A program made the translations under genes and the position numbers. Shown piece after piece: positions 1 to 12,189 of a stretch of 64,000 nt of DNA (within the stretch, counting starts at the first letter, position 1; each line of letters opens with the position of its first letter). The DNA is from Rhynochetos jubatus (taxonomy: Eukaryota > Chordata > Aves > Eurypygiformes > Rhynochetidae), in NCBI GenBank assembly GCA_027574665.1, contig CM050649.1:68794998-68858997 (forward strand), given 5' to 3'. A model generated the notes under the pieces. That model was given only the letters and a program-made list of their open reading frames with translations. It had not been told where the DNA came from and did not search any database.

Positions 1-1387
1 ACAGCTTGTTTAAGCAGGGAAATATCTGTCAATTGAAAACATGTGTATTGTTTGTTCTGCCTTTCGCTTGTCTCTTACAGTGTAAGCATCAAGCGTGTAC
101 ATGTGCGCAGACTACAGGCTTACATGCCCTGCACACAGATAGATACAAACACACGTGCCCACGCAGATGTGCACCTACAAAATTATTGGTATCACCTAGT
201 TCCAAGTAGCTGGTGTAGCAAAATCAAGCAGTGATAAGTGTTTTTCTTTGGATAATAATATGTATTTACAAGCAGGCTCCCTTCTGCCCCCTTGTTTCAC
301 AGAATACTGTGCTCAACTTCCCTTTCCTGGATGTTGCACTGTGTTGATCACTGCCCTGCCTCTGCAAATCCTATTTGAAAATCTCATTTGCAGCATAACT
401 GACAACAAAGGCATTACATGGTGTATGCCCTGCATATTCGGCAGACTATTCCTTGCCTTTGTAAGTTATTTCTAACTTGTAATGAAAATACTGTGCGATC
501 AGTTGATGATCTTTTCTATTTATTAATAGTCTGTAAAATTAAGTGTGTCTAATCAAAGAATGGATCCTTTCTTAAAAGTGCAAGGTGGGATGCATGAGAT
601 CAGTGGTACAAAAAGCAGATGTTCTTTACTGCAGTAGGCCTTTCTTTGAGTACTCTAGGAAGCAGTGTCTCAAACAAAACATTAAATTGAAGAGGATTCT
701 GAGGTGCAATCACTGCCAGGCACTGCAAGACACAGAAATCCTCTTTAGATATACATTTTCTCTGCATTTGTTTCCAAACTGTATTTCTGCTTCATGATTT
801 AAAAAAAAAAAAAAAAAGAAAGAAAAATTATTTGATATTTCAGTCTCAGGGCAGCTTCTGAATAATTACATGCAAAAATGATCTATTATATATTTATTGA
901 AAATAGTATTGCAGAGCACAAATGTGGGTTTTATTCAGAAAGGTCATTTTTTAAAACATCCATTGTAGCTGCTTCACTAACGTCCAGGGGTTTTTGCCAT
1001 ACACACGGCACAGATTTTTTTGATTATGTAGATTCCCCCCCCCCCCCCCCCCCCCCCATTGCAGTTTCATATGCAAAGCATGCATCAGCCACATCCATGC
1101 TATCTCCTAAAGCAGTCATTCTGAAACCCAATCTGAGGACAGTGCAGACTAAATAAAATTTCATTTTGATTTGGCCTCCCGCTGAGAATGGGACTGCTTT
1201 GTTTCAGCCGACAGAACCAGCAAGCCAGAAAGGTATGTCCTGTTTTGCATGGCTGATGGTGTGACTTGAGGATCACAATCAGGCCGTTCATGCTCTCAGG
1301 GCTCGGCATCTCATCCACATCCTGCACCGTCTTTCTCTTTTCCTTGCCATTTGCTTTCCTTCTGTGCCGCCTGCCGTCTACCTGCAG
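1..1387. other. Non-coding stretch, no gene seen
   Basis: AT-rich DNA without a convincing frame. It holds a 17-base A run at 801-817 and a 23-base C run at 1035-1057. Its last 60 bases (about 1325-1387) form a long pyrimidine tract ending in CAG, which is read below as a candidate splice acceptor. Short frames here overlap on both strands and show no recognisable domain. Confidence 0.6.
1035..1057. repeat. Poly-C tract (23 C)
   Basis: An uninterrupted run of 23 cytosines. It is one of several long G/C homopolymers in this otherwise AT-rich window. The exact length in such runs is often unreliable in assemblies. Confidence 0.95.
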
Positions 1388-1460
1388 GGCAAAGCCATGG
1401 CAGACCCTCACACTATTGTTTACTTTGGCATATGTTTAATAGCTGCATGGCTGTTCCAGG
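1388..1460 (+). CDS. Candidate exon: start codon and signal-peptide-like sequence
   Basis: I do not recognise the gene. A strong pyrimidine tract ending in CTGCAG (acceptor AG 1386-1387) precedes an ATG at 1397 in a very good Kozak setting (GCCATGG). The 21 codons that follow encode MADPHTIVYFGICLIAAWLF plus Q, a short polar start and a hydrophobic core like a signal peptide or membrane anchor. A donor-like GTAGGG follows at 1461, splitting a codon after its first base. The frame stays open into the pyrimidine-rich intron but turns into phenylalanine-rich low-complexity sequence there, as expected for an intron. Joined to 1568-1605 the frame continues as G-V-E-Y-T-N. The likely role would be the N-terminus of a secreted or membrane protein. 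Chance is a real alternative because only two small exons are seen. Confidence 0.35.
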
Positions 1461-1567
1461 GTAGGGCTTTTTCTTTCTTTTTTTTTTTTTTTCCCCTTTT
1501 CCCTGCCCCCCATCCCCGCCTTTGTTTTTTCCCTTCCCTCTCCACATTCACTTTCCTTATTTTCTAG

Positions 1568-1605
1568 GTGTTGAATACACAAATACTGACTTAACGGAAA
1601 ATTAT
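1568..1605 (+). CDS. Candidate 38-nt micro-exon following the signal-peptide exon
   Basis: This 38-base block sits between a pyrimidine-rich acceptor ending TTTCTAG (AG 1566-1567) and a full-consensus donor GTAAGT starting at 1606. The upstream exon ends in phase 1. Two bases complete that codon and twelve codons follow (VEYTNTDLTENY), ending in phase 0, so both phases agree. The intron between them would be only 107 nt (1461-1567), short but within the range of bird introns. No homologue is recognised and no following exon was identified. RNA evidence would decide whether it is real. Confidence 0.35.
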
Positions 1606-2335
1606 GTAAGTACTGCTTGCAATGCTACAGAGATTTTACTAGGAGGCTTGTAACGCGGAATTTTTATTGTAAATCTGAGGAAACATTTAACAGCTTTGAA
1701 GGACTTCAGTTTTCATAGCCCTTTAGAGCTGTTTAGGCAGAAAAGCAGTCACCCATTCTAGTTAGGAGAGAAAAAAAAAAAATAAAATCCACTCTTAGGA
1801 AGAGCTCTGGCTGCTTTGCCATCTTCACATGCTTTATAGTTACAGCTGCAGTGTTTGGCTAGGGGAATATCAGTAAATATTTCCCTCTCTAAATATTAGT
1901 ATTTATCTTAAAGCCAGTTTGCATTCCAGGAGAAACTGTACAGTACAGCTCCTTGCTGCTGCTGCTGCTGCCCCATCTTTGAGAGGAGGTGTTGGCATTT
2001 GGGGGAATGACCGCCGCTTCAGCCTCTGGACCAGGTTTTGGACAGGGCAGCAAGACTCCTGAAAGACTCCTTACAATGCAAACTTACTACTCAGAAGTGT
2101 ATTTCTCTGTCAAAGCTACGCTAACCCTCGCTTGCGAATATTTTTTGGGGGAAGAAAAGTTTTCATGTGAAATAAAATTTACCCCAGACAAAGGGCAAAT
2201 TTTAATTTTGTTTACTATGTATTTTAATATGGGCAACATCCTGTTTTCTTAGTGAGGTGGGGTATAATTATAACTCCAAATAAAATTTCAATCCTTTACA
2301 AAAAAATGAAAAATATACAGCAACTAGGTGATCTT
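1606..2335. other. Non-coding stretch
   Basis: Nothing beyond a six-unit TGC trinucleotide run at 1954-1971 and short A runs. An 87-codon frame at 1989-2252 has no recognisable feature and is probably chance. Confidence 0.55.
1954..1971. repeat. (TGC)6 microsatellite
   Basis: Six perfect TGC units in a short GC-richer patch. It is not inside a convincing reading frame. Confidence 0.9.
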
Positions 2336-2393
2336 GTGGGAACTAGATGATCTTTAAGGTCCCTTCCAACCCAAACCATCCTATATTCTATTG
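2336..2393 (+). mobile_element. CR1 LINE 3' end
   Basis: The sequence contains CTAGATGATCTTTAAGGTCC followed by CTTCCAACCCAAACCATCC and a TATATTCTATT tail. This is the 3' terminus of avian CR1 retrotransposons in sense orientation. Only the last ~55 bases remain, as is typical of 5'-truncated CR1 insertions. Confidence 0.85.
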
Positions 2394-4327
2394 AGCACTG
2401 ACATTATATGGAAATGTATGTCTTCAAGGTAATTTACAAACTCAAAATTATTATTGTAGGCAACATGCCCTTGTGGTAGGTCATATTAGTAACAGCAGGT
2501 TGTTCAGCGAATTCTTATGGAATATACGTGGTCAATTGTAAGTCTCTGCAGAGTTTACCAAGTTTTCTTCCCGACTTTTATGTGTTACTCCAACTCCATG
2601 ACATTCACCTTACAACCAGATTCATATTCCAGTTTCTGACTTTCTGAGGCGGCCAGGGTTGCAGGCCATTGGCATAACCACGTGGATCTTCATGCAGCAA
2701 AGTTTTGTGACTTGAAAATTCACTTTCTTCCTAACTTCCTTGATTAAAAAAGAAAAAGAAAAGAAAAAAAAAGAAAAGAAAAAACAAGAGTGGTGGTTTG
2801 GGAGACGAAGCATCATCCAACAAAAGTGTGGAGAAAAAGAGAGGTAAAAATAAGATGTCTCAGTGACCTCGCTGTAAAGAAGGGGAGGCCAAATTCAAGT
2901 TTCAGCTGCATGCAATAACCTTGGTGAACTCCAACAGGATTTTCCACACGTGTCAGAGGGCAGGATCTAACCCTGCATGTTTTCTTATTTGGAGATGATT
3001 ATAAAGTGAAATCCAGCTCAAGAAGAGTTTGCAGAAGCTATCTGTAGTGATGTCACATTTTCTTTTAAAAATTTGAGCCTGTAAGGAAGCTGCAAAGAGA
3101 TCATATTTATAAGAAACAAGAACTACAGCGTTTTAAATGGATACAGCGGGAAAATGATCAGTTCTGTGTGGTTTTTCCTCAGTATCTGTAATCCTCCTGC
3201 TTCACCCCTCAGGTATCATTGGGATGTTTTCCAAGTTACCAACTCTGCATTTTAATCAGAGTTTATAAAAATGAATTTCAACTTCACATTTACCATAATT
3301 TCATTTTAACAGTTAAATACAAGTTTTAAGAGAAACTAAACTCTAGATACTGAGCAACAGTGTATCCTAGCTCTTTAATGTCTGAACTCAGAGTCATAGC
3401 AAGGTTTTTGTTGCACTAAGTGTATTTTATATTATGCCAATAGCTTTATTAAAAAAAATAAATAAATAAGCATGTACACATGGACCACTTGAAAATAGAC
3501 CACATTTTTATATAAAGTACTGAAGGAAATTAGTAGAAGTATTGTTTCTTTATTTCCAGGGATGAAGCATTTTTTAAGAGAGTGGTGTTTGCTACGGTAA
3601 AGGAAAATAACCTTTGCTCCAGAATGCACTTACCGTTCTGGATACTTACAACATAACATAACATTGCATTTAACCGGAAATTAATGCAAACCTTATTCTA
3701 CTGTTCTTAGGAGATCAGAGTTCAATTTTTTTAGACTGGTTTATTAGAGCTGCATCTTGTGATCATATTCTGGAGCAGTAAAAGAAGTGAGTGGGTTTTG
3801 GAAGTTAGTTTTGCATTTATCACTCCCATAGAAAGAAAACTGTAAAAATATTAGCCCAAAGTCCAGAAACAAAGACCTCATTCTTAGCTTTATAAGGCTG
3901 TCCTCAGTGGAGTTAGCAGTGTTTCTCCTTATTTATATTTGTGTGCTTAAGAAAGGAATTAGATCCAAAATCCTAAATCAGCTACCTCCAGCACACTACA
4001 CTTAAAAACAAACAAACAAAAAACCCACAAAAAACCACAAGGTATTTGAGCATGTAACATATTTATTTATGCATTTATTTTTTAATGCAAAGGACTTCAT
4101 CATTCTCACTTCTCTGACTTTTCTCTCACTTTTTGTGCTTTACCTGAATGAGGTGATATGACTGAGATGTCATATCCATTCCCAGAATCCTATGAAGCAA
4201 AACTGACCATCTCAAACAGAGAAACATGACAAACTGGGAACTAGATGAATGCACTCAGGAGACACATGCCTACTTGTAATTTTACATATATATGCATACT
4301 TGTATGGAAATTAGCTATATGATGCTA
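2394..4327. other. Non-coding stretch
   Basis: No gene seen. A purine-rich A/G tract lies at about 2746-2784. The remaining sequence is AT-rich with only short chance frames. Confidence 0.6.
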
Positions 4328-4371
4328 GTATATATATGTGCATATATATGTGTGTGTGTGTGTGTGTGTGT
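4328..4371. repeat. (TA)n/(TG)n microsatellite
   Basis: Alternating TATATATG units give way to at least ten TG repeats. This is an ordinary compound dinucleotide repeat. Confidence 0.95.
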
Positions 4372-4857
4372 AGGACACTGTCACTTGGGTCCCAGAGACC
4401 CACCAACAATACATGTGCAGATACCGTTAATGTGACCATATAGAAGATGAGAACCTGCACAGTCAGTGCATTTGCTGATCTCCAACCCATCAGAAACTCT
4501 CAGGACCTCCGCAACTGATTGTCTTAGGAAATTCTTCTGGAACAAATTCACAGTCACCTGCTGTTTCGAGCTGCCTAAAAACTTGCTGAGGTAAACAGAA
4601 TCCCAGACATGAAGATGTGACTGCAAGATCAGGGCTTAAAGATTTGGCAGTAGCCCCTTGGGCAAGCCAGGACAGACTAATCAACAAACCTTTGGAAAGA
4701 GGTGGTAAAATTATTTTGTAACTCTGAGCTTGGGACCTACCAGCAGAATTAATGGACAACTCATTCTCATTCAACTCAAACTCCTTGTACTGATGTTCTT
4801 ACTTTATGCACCTGATTTGACCAACACCAATAATAAAGGTCTGAGAAACTGGTGGAA
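4372..4857. other. Non-coding stretch, unassigned
   Basis: Two overlapping minus-strand frames (81 and 94 codons) cover 4381-4774, but no domain is recognisable. AATAAAGG lies near 4832. A degraded solo LTR is conceivable, but I see no TG...CA ends or target duplication that would support it. Confidence 0.35.
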
Positions 4858-4926
4858 GATACTATAAAATTACATATCAAAGGGCAATTGACTAGGAGCA
4901 GATACTATAAAATTATACATCAAAGG
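4858..4926 (+). repeat. Local direct repeat, two ~27-bp units 42 bp apart
   Basis: AGATACTATAAAATTA followed by CATATCAAAGG (from 4858) recurs at about 4900 as AGATACTATAAAATTA followed by TACATCAAAGG. The copies differ only at a few bases near the middle. This looks like a small local tandem duplication. Confidence 0.85.
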
Positions 4927-5519
4927 AAAGCAATAATATCCTGTCAGCAAGTATGAGCATGGGAACCCATTGTGTTCACAGTCCAAAAGGGGTGAGGAGT
5001 AGAACTGCTTTGGTTTCAGATATTTTTACCCAATCTCCTTAGAAATAAAAAAAGCAAAAATCAAAGTTAGATTTTTATTAAAAAAAAAAAAAAGGTAAAG
5101 TTAATCATAGGCTTACTGTTCAAGTTCACTGGAGCAACAGTATGCTGTAAAAAATGAATACTATCACTTAAAGCTTCATTTGATAATGTTTCAGTCTTTC
5201 ACAAAGTTACCTTTCTTGTCCACAAAAATAAAATGGGGGGGTTTCTTAGATTTAGGGGGGTATTCTCCTCTGTAAAGAGGTAATCTTCATATAATTCTTG
5301 TTTTAAACAAAAATCTAACAAAACAGTCTAAGTAGCTGATCAAATGTCTGAGTGCAAACAGAAAGCCAGCTTTGGACCAAAGCTAAAGAAGCATAGCTAA
5401 CAAGCAGGCATTAACTTTTTTTAGGAGTAGAGGCAGAACCAAAGAGCTTAGCCCAGCAGTTATGTTGGAAACCTAATATTTCCTGAGGGGAGAAAGGAGA
5501 AGGAAGTTTGGAAGCTGTA

Positions 5520-5569
5520 ACAAAAAAAAAACAAACAAAAAAAAAAAAAACCCAAAAAAAAAAAAAAAA
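5520..5569. repeat. A-rich low-complexity tract
   Basis: Runs of adenine interrupted by C and CCC, about 50 bases. It may be the decayed poly-A of a retroposed copy, but no recognisable retrogene lies beside it. Confidence 0.9.
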
Positions 5570-5602
5570 GACCAGAAAATCATGTTATTTGTAACATATA
5601 CA

Positions 5603-5625
5603 CACTGGTGGAAAACCCACCAGTG
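5603..5625. other. Perfect 9-bp hairpin
   Basis: CACTGGTGG (5603-5611) and CCACCAGTG (5617-5625) are exact inverse complements around a five-base loop AAAAC. There is no adjacent gene, so no function is inferred. Confidence 0.8.
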
Positions 5626-6830
5626 GGATGACTTTATCAGAGCAACTCTACATCCAGGGAGACTGCTTCTAAGAAGTACAGTTTGATGATGAGATGCTCA
5701 AAGAAAAGAAGTTGGAGTCTTCATAACCCAAGCCTTGAAAGATTTTCTTAAGACAAATTACACATTGACCTCTCATGTGTCAGGGCATATAAACGCATGA
5801 AGATTTTATTGGTTGTATTGAAAAAATAGACAATGTGTATTAGTTAACTATTTATTGCTCTTTTCTTATAAAAGGTTGAAAAAAGATTTTTGTCTACAAA
5901 ATATGGGGTGGGTGGAAGAAATTTTTAGTGGATGTCTAATGAATATTATCTGGCACAGAAATGGACTACAGATTAATAAAATCATCCTCTCCTTCATTAA
6001 CTGTTCTTTACCCTATGGGGGTGGAGAAGGTTAGGTTATAGCAGCAGTATGTCCTCACAATAAAATACATTTGGTCTTCCAGCATCTACTGCAATTGGTT
6101 ATTCATTATATATAATTTTCTTTATTTTTGAAACCCTTTCCCTCTACCAGCTGTCTGACAAAGGCAAGCATGAAACATTCTGAAAATAAACTTTTGGAAA
6201 CATTTGCATTCAATGGGAAAATTCCACTAGTAAAATAATATTCATTAAAATTTTCTAGTTACAGACATGTCTTAGAAGATACAGAGAACTGTGTCAGACA
6301 AGTATAACAACATCGATGGTTGTCTACAGTGTTTTGGAAAACCATCTCTACTGTCATTGTACTCCGGAACCTCCAAAAAACTCACATTGTTTTGTTGTTC
6401 TTGAATGATGTCTAGTTTTACTTCTGTCTTCTCCTGAGGTTCCTTTACTTTACCAGGCAATGTCTCCTCATGGGTGACAGGCTACATTTCAGTGTAAATT
6501 AATTCATTCTCCAAGCCATGTTTCTTTCAGGAGTAACCCACAAAATCTTGATGCAGTAAGCAGCCACAGGACATACTAGGAAACATTTTCTTCTGTAATT
6601 TTTTCTTTGTTTGTTTCTTTTGGGTTTTCTTCCTCTCTTTCCTCTGAATTAAAATTTTCCTAGATATGTGTGTTGCTTCCTGCTGTGGAGGTAATAAAAT
6701 GAGATTCCTACACTTTAAAATGGGAACAAAAGAGGTAATGCTGCAGTACGATTTACAGTATTCTCTCAATTTCCTCATATTTTCACATGGGAAATCCAAA
6801 GTAAATCAAAATAAGTAACTTTAAAGGGTT

Positions 6831-6858
6831 AAAAAAACAAACAAACAAACAAACAAAC
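6831..6858. repeat. (AAAC)n microsatellite
   Basis: About six AAAC units after a short A run. Confidence 0.92.
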
Positions 6859-7036
6859 CACACCCAAAGGAAACAGCCAGATAAGATCCACCAGTACCTC
6901 TGTTCTGGTGGCCATATTGTAAATCATAAACAAATTTTCACCTAATGGAATTGAAAACCTGGACCTACTTTTAGTAAGTTGGTAGGGAGAAAAGGATCCA
7001 ATTTTTGTGATTCTTCTCCCTCTTTTTTATTATATA

Positions 7037-7056
7037 TTTTTTTTTTTTTTTTTTTT
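7037..7056. repeat. Poly-T tract (20 T)
   Basis: Twenty uninterrupted thymines after a TA-rich lead-in. Confidence 0.92.
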
Positions 7057-10000
7057 AAGAGTTTCAGTTAAGATCCCAATTTGCGCTTTAGGGAGGTAAG
7101 ATGAAAAGACTAAAAGCTACCTCAGTAGGATCAGCTGAAAGAGCAAAATAGATCTGGGTGTTATCAGGTTAACAATGATAACTCACCTTAAGGTCCCTAA
7201 AAATAGAAGTGAAAGAAGCACATCAGTACTAAGAGCAAGGGGGCCAGAACAAAATTCTGAAGATCCCCATAATTAAGTGGCTGAGGGTCAGATGAACACT
7301 TATTAAAATGCAACAAAGCACAACGGGGTGTCTCAAAGATGGAGTTTCAATCTTAACCATCAATTTCTTGGTTTTGTCAGGTACAGCCAGACCTGCCATG
7401 TTATTTAATAAGTACTTTTCTCTGCATAGTATCTTTGAGAATTTGGGGTGAACATTCATGAGGAGAGGTAAAAGGGCAGTTTATAGACAATTTCACGGAC
7501 AGGTCTCCATAGAAATTACAGGAAGAATAACATTATGGTGATACTTTAAGGTGTATTTGTATGTGATATTTGAATCTGTGAGATAAATGCATCAATTCAC
7601 CTTCTGTATTCAGAGGCAATAGTAAGTCTTTGTTAAGAAATATTGTTCTCCCAGTACAATATCCCTACCTTAACCTAATGTTGTTAGATACTATTTAGTG
7701 TCAACCCCTCTTTTTACATCATCAGTACAATACTCTTAAGCTGCTTCTGTCAGTTAATTTTGATAAGGATCTATCTTGCACTTCACATCTTAGCCACACC
7801 AACTCTCACCCCACCCTAGTCCAAAACTAGTTGTCCATGCAGCAAATGTAAACTATCTTGAGAAAAGGATTTTAGAATTTTCTTGGTCATAAATATTGCT
7901 TGATAGCACAGAGAAAAGTCTGTGTTTAAAACTACAGACTCCTAATCTAATGTAATTCCACCTGATTTTAACACCATCCTAATTTGGCTCATGTGTTTTG
8001 TTTTTGAGTTAAAAGTGTTGTCAGAATTGGTTGCTTAAAGGTAAGTGAAAAGTAGGGAGAGCTGTAGGGACCTCTGATACATGGAGGGAATCTGGAGGGA
8101 TCAGGATAAAGGTAGGACAGGATGAAGAATACATTCTCAGCTTCAACAGCATTGAGTAATCTGTACACCATTTCTGAACACTTAGACATGTTGTATTCTA
8201 TGTGTTTAATGTATTGTTTATTGAAAGTTTTTTTTAATTGAATATAACATAGATTACATTGTTACATAAGGATTTACAGCTGTTTTCTTGTAGCATAATA
8301 TATTGGCAAAACAGAAGATTATGAGTAGCTGATCTGGCTGAAGTCCTCAAATATATTGTTTTATGACAGTATAAGTTCGTTAGTGTATATTAGTCCAGCA
8401 ATAGCTTTTTTTTTCCCCCCAGGTGTATTTTGAAGTGCAGTAATATTTAACTGCTCATATATGGAAGGGCTTTTTTTTGTTGTTGTTGTTTCTTTAGTAA
8501 GTAAGATTATGGCATCTTGGATATTTTAATTACTTCATAAATTATTTTAAGTTTTCCTTGCATATGTGAATACCCAGACATATGTATTTACTGCTTGGAG
8601 GACAAGTTGGATAAAACATCGGTGTAATATCACATATCTCCTCTACTTCGTGATCAACTGACTATCATTGGATACTCAAATGCTATGTACTCCCTGGAAC
8701 ACAAACAACAAAATGCTGTGCAGGTAACTGTCAGTAATCTGACCTCAAATCCTTATTGCTGGGTGTCTCCATGGCCGCACAAGTGTTGTGGTGCACTGAC
8801 AAACAGGACCCCAGTCTTCCAAAATCCTGCTCTCCCAATTAGTTATGCTGAAAGGAGTCAAGTCAACCCAGACCCCAAATGTGTAACCACAGACTATGAC
8901 AAATGCAGCGTGGGGTTTTCTAGGGGGAAAGGCAGGGAATGTAGGTTGTTTAAAACTTACTAGTTTTCTTCATTGAAGGAGGAAGAGAATAGGAGGAAAT
9001 GAGAGAAACAGTCATGAGAAGGGTCCTGAGACAAAGCAGACACAAAGGTCCTTGGGGCACAGAATTGATTATGTGGGTAAAAAAAGAAAGCTGGTGAAGG
9101 GAAACTTTTTACTTCAGTATTTCACATGATGAAGGGGACAGAATCTTGTGCAGTCTTTCCACAGGACTGCACCAAAGGTAATACTGCATTCATGCCAGCC
9201 ACTGCCCAAAGAGTGCAGCTTTACAGGATCACCAGTTTTGGAGGACCCACTTGAACCAGAGGTGTAAAAAATGCAAGAACCTGTCTGGATTTCACCTCTT
9301 CTCTGTACTGCTCCTGCCTTTTCTGTTAAAAATAGAAATCTTCCACTCATCCTTCTCCCCATGAGTCCTCATCTTCCTTGGAGGTCACTTAAGAAGGGTG
9401 CAATAAAGAAGCAAGATGAAGGAGACCAGTCCTTGTGGTTCTGCTAAGACCATAGGCACAATTACAGCATGGAACCCATAAAACCAACAGTTGTTACTTC
9501 ATGTGTCACATGAGTTTCCAAAAGCATGACAGAAAACAAGATGCTCTTAATATGGAATGGTTCATAAATTTGACATTACAATAAATACACCTTCCTGAGT
9601 CAAGATCCTAGCAAGTCTGTCAGTTTTGTGTGCAGCTCTTACAGGGCAATCTTGCCTCTGTAAGAAGAGTAACCTCATTTCCCTGAGCAGGGATGCAAGC
9701 TTCCTTTGTGATCTTCACAGTTCCCCCTGACTCTCTGGTAGTATTCAGCCTACAAGTGGGACAGTAGGAACATCCCTAACATTATTTCTTTTTATCACTC
9801 ATTCTCTCCTTATCCTCGGTGGGACCTCACCAGTCTGCCAACTCTAGATATATTTATACATGTGGGTATAAATATTCTGGAAACTAAACATCATTGTGGA
9901 CTCCCAACAATGAGTCTGTCATGGTGTTTTGCCATTATTTTCATGGTCTCAGTGTTGCCATGTCATTATTGACGTCCAATATCCTTATAGCCCCTGAACG

Positions 10001-10460
10001 CCACTTACTTGTCCAGCCTTGCATGGGATACTTGTCCATACAGAAAAATACAACAGAACCCCCTCCTCTGAGGTTTCATGCTCCTTCCTGTCCTCCTGGA
10101 GCACAAGTTCACCAGCATCCCGGCCTTTCTACCATCTGTTCAGCCTGCATAAAGCTACTTTCCAGCAGCTGCTTGTAAGTGGAGGGAGAACAATCCTGGG
10201 AAAGTCATCCTGCAGGCTTGGCTACCACACAGAAGGAAATTTCCAGGGAGAATTCATTTCCTGGTCCTCTTCCTGTCAATAGAGCAGGATTCCTTCAGCA
10301 ACAGGTTATCGCCTTCCCACACTGAAATACGGATGAATATTTCTGGGAGATCCATTAAGCTTGCTTTTCATTAATGGCTTCTACACATTAAATGGCCGGT
10401 CCCCGTAGCTCTCACAAACAAACCACTTCTCACTGTTTGTACAAACTAGACAGTAAAACT

Positions 10461-10970
10461 TAGAATCACAGGAAACAGGACTCTCTTCATCAGTTAGTCT
10501 GTGTAAATGGTAGGACTTTGAACGTGCCTGAAGGATACCTGCATGACTTGTTCTTGAAACCTCCCAGCGGTGGAGATCCCACAGTCTGCCCAGGTAAGTG
10601 TTCTTCTCCAGTCCTTAGCTTTTCTTACAATTGGAATTTTTTTCTTAATGTCTAACCCAAATCCCTCTTGCTGTGATTCAAGGCTATTACTTCTTGTCCT
10701 ATCCACATTGGGCTTGTCATACAGATTATTCTCATTTGCTTACATATATCTCAGCTGCTATCATTTCTCTCACAGTCGTCCTTACTTTTAGACAGAACTA
10801 CAAACCCTTCACACTTCATTCATAGGTCTTATTTTCTGATAATTCTCATTCTCTTTTGACCTCTGCTCTCCAAATTGTTCACACCTGTTTTCAAGGACAG
10901 TGGTCAAAAAGTGGACACAGTACATCACTTGAAGCATCACTGACACCAAGCAGAACTCAGATCATATGTT
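10461..10970 (-). mobile_element. CR1 LINE fragment, minus strand
   Basis: Diverged antisense CR1. The order of diagnostic blocks is right: GAATCACAG start, then CCACAGTCTGCCCAGGTAAG, then CCAAATCCCTCTTGCTG, then a pyrimidine-rich block equivalent to the CR1 CTCCAGGCT region, then TGGTCAAAAAGTGGACACAG. It is an old, heavily substituted copy with no coding capacity left. The far boundary is approximate. Confidence 0.7.
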
Positions 10971-11089
10971 TGGTTTTTCTTCCCTAAGAAAAGAGTGTTT
11001 TATTGGGCTTAATCCACAGTGCATCTGCTCTTCCATCTATAAAGGGTTGTTACATAATAGCAATTAGATTTTTTAATGCACTGTTTAGG

Positions 11090-11480
11090 CTGCTAAGGAA
11101 TGGGGGGTTAGCATTTTAAATGCTCTCCAAGCATTTCTTGCACAATTTTTTCATCATTAGTATTTGCATTGCAATTGTAAGGCAGAGAAATACTGTCGCC
11201 ATTTTTCCAATGAAGAGTCTGCAGGACTGCAATAATAGCTTTGCAAAGGCGTATTTTCTCCTGTGCCTTGTGAGGAGAAAAGGCATTGCTGGATTCTTCT
11301 GTACAAGATTCTGCAGTGTATTTGAAATCTCCTTCCACAAAACATGATTATTCAATGAGTGTGTTCATAGTGCAGATTTCTAAGCCAAGTCTCTCTTCTT
11401 AAGGGCTCTCAAAGGTGCTTAACTGTAAGCTCATATGATTAATATTTTGTTCATGATTAATATTTCTGCATATTCCATAT
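11090..11480. other. Candidate conserved non-coding element
   Basis: A block with little low complexity, short A/T homeodomain-like cores (ATTAAT, GATTAATATT twice near 11440-11465) and a TATTTGCATTGCAATTG patch with ATTTGCAT. Between 11108 and 11355 one plus-strand and three minus-strand frames of 62-79 codons are open at once. That stop-poor state on both strands argues for unusual base composition rather than coding. I infer an enhancer-like element by eye; conservation was not tested. Confidence 0.3.
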
Positions 11481-11970
11481 AAGTACCTAAGTTTTGGTCT
11501 TTCCTGTGCGCCACAGCACTTTTTGCCAAATTCTTTTATCACTCTTGGGACAGTTAGTCAAGGAGAGAAAGGGAGGATGGCAGCTGGAGAAGATAAGACC
11601 AGAAAAGAACCTGAAGAAGAGGCTTCAAGTGACAGGACAGATGATTGTTTCTCTTTGCAGAGATAAGGCCGAAGCATTCATCTCTACATCCTACCCCTAC
11701 CCAGAACACAGAATTTTCCCAAGTTTTCTAAATTTACAGTGTTCCTCCAGTGTAAGCAAACGCTTGAAACCCACTTAAAAACATGTCTTAACTTCCCCCT
11801 TGTGACAGATCCACAAAAAGTTGTCAATGTACTACTGCTACTAGGTTCTCAACAGCTCAAGTGGCAGAGGTCTTCATTGTGAGGCAGAGGTTTCCAGCCT
11901 TTAAAGTACACACATACAGATCTGAATGGTTCTGCCTAACCTAATTAGTGCCATGCCTATGTTCTTTTTC

Positions 11971-11993
11971 CTTGTTTTGTTTTGTTTTGTTTT
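11971..11993. repeat. (TTTTG)n repeat
   Basis: Four TTTTG-type units in a T-rich stretch. Confidence 0.9.
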
Positions 11994-12189
11994 AATCTTA
12001 ATTTAACCCAATTGTTTCTGGGCATTATATGCATAGTTATGCATTATAAGATATGATGTGACATCAATTTCCAGCACTGCTAGGGGATTTGTACATGATG
12101 CAATCTGGTGCTCCAGTGGCACATTCTCATGTGACATAAATTGAAATCACAGTGGGTCATAATGCAGCACAACAGGTGCACTAAAATGT

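Larger units (their letters stand above)
5626..10460. other. Non-coding stretch with simple repeats
   Basis: Nearly 5 kb without a supported gene. It contains (AAAC)n at 6831-6858, a 20-base T run at 7037-7056 and a TTG-rich run near 8470. Frames of 60-94 codons occur on both strands and show no domain, no codon pattern and no flanking splice signals that stand out. Confidence 0.55.

Noticed and set aside
1461..1567. Phenylalanine-rich continuation of the 1364-1567 frame as coding
   Set aside because: It is the pyrimidine tract of a probable intron; the peptide is low complexity.
1388..1605. Reading the 1.4 kb exon pair as the convertase signal peptide and propeptide (shared Y-T-N)
   Set aside because: Three residues are too little, and the 38-nt exon does not fit the usual propeptide exon layout.
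4372..4850. Solo LTR with AATAAA at 4832
   Set aside because: No TG/CA ends, target duplication or partner LTR visible.
8685..8963. Peptide VTTDYDKC resembling the TTDLRQKC end of a convertase exon
   Set aside because: Only a few residues match, the context is wrong and it lies 21 kb upstream of the true convertase-like exons, so it would be out of order.
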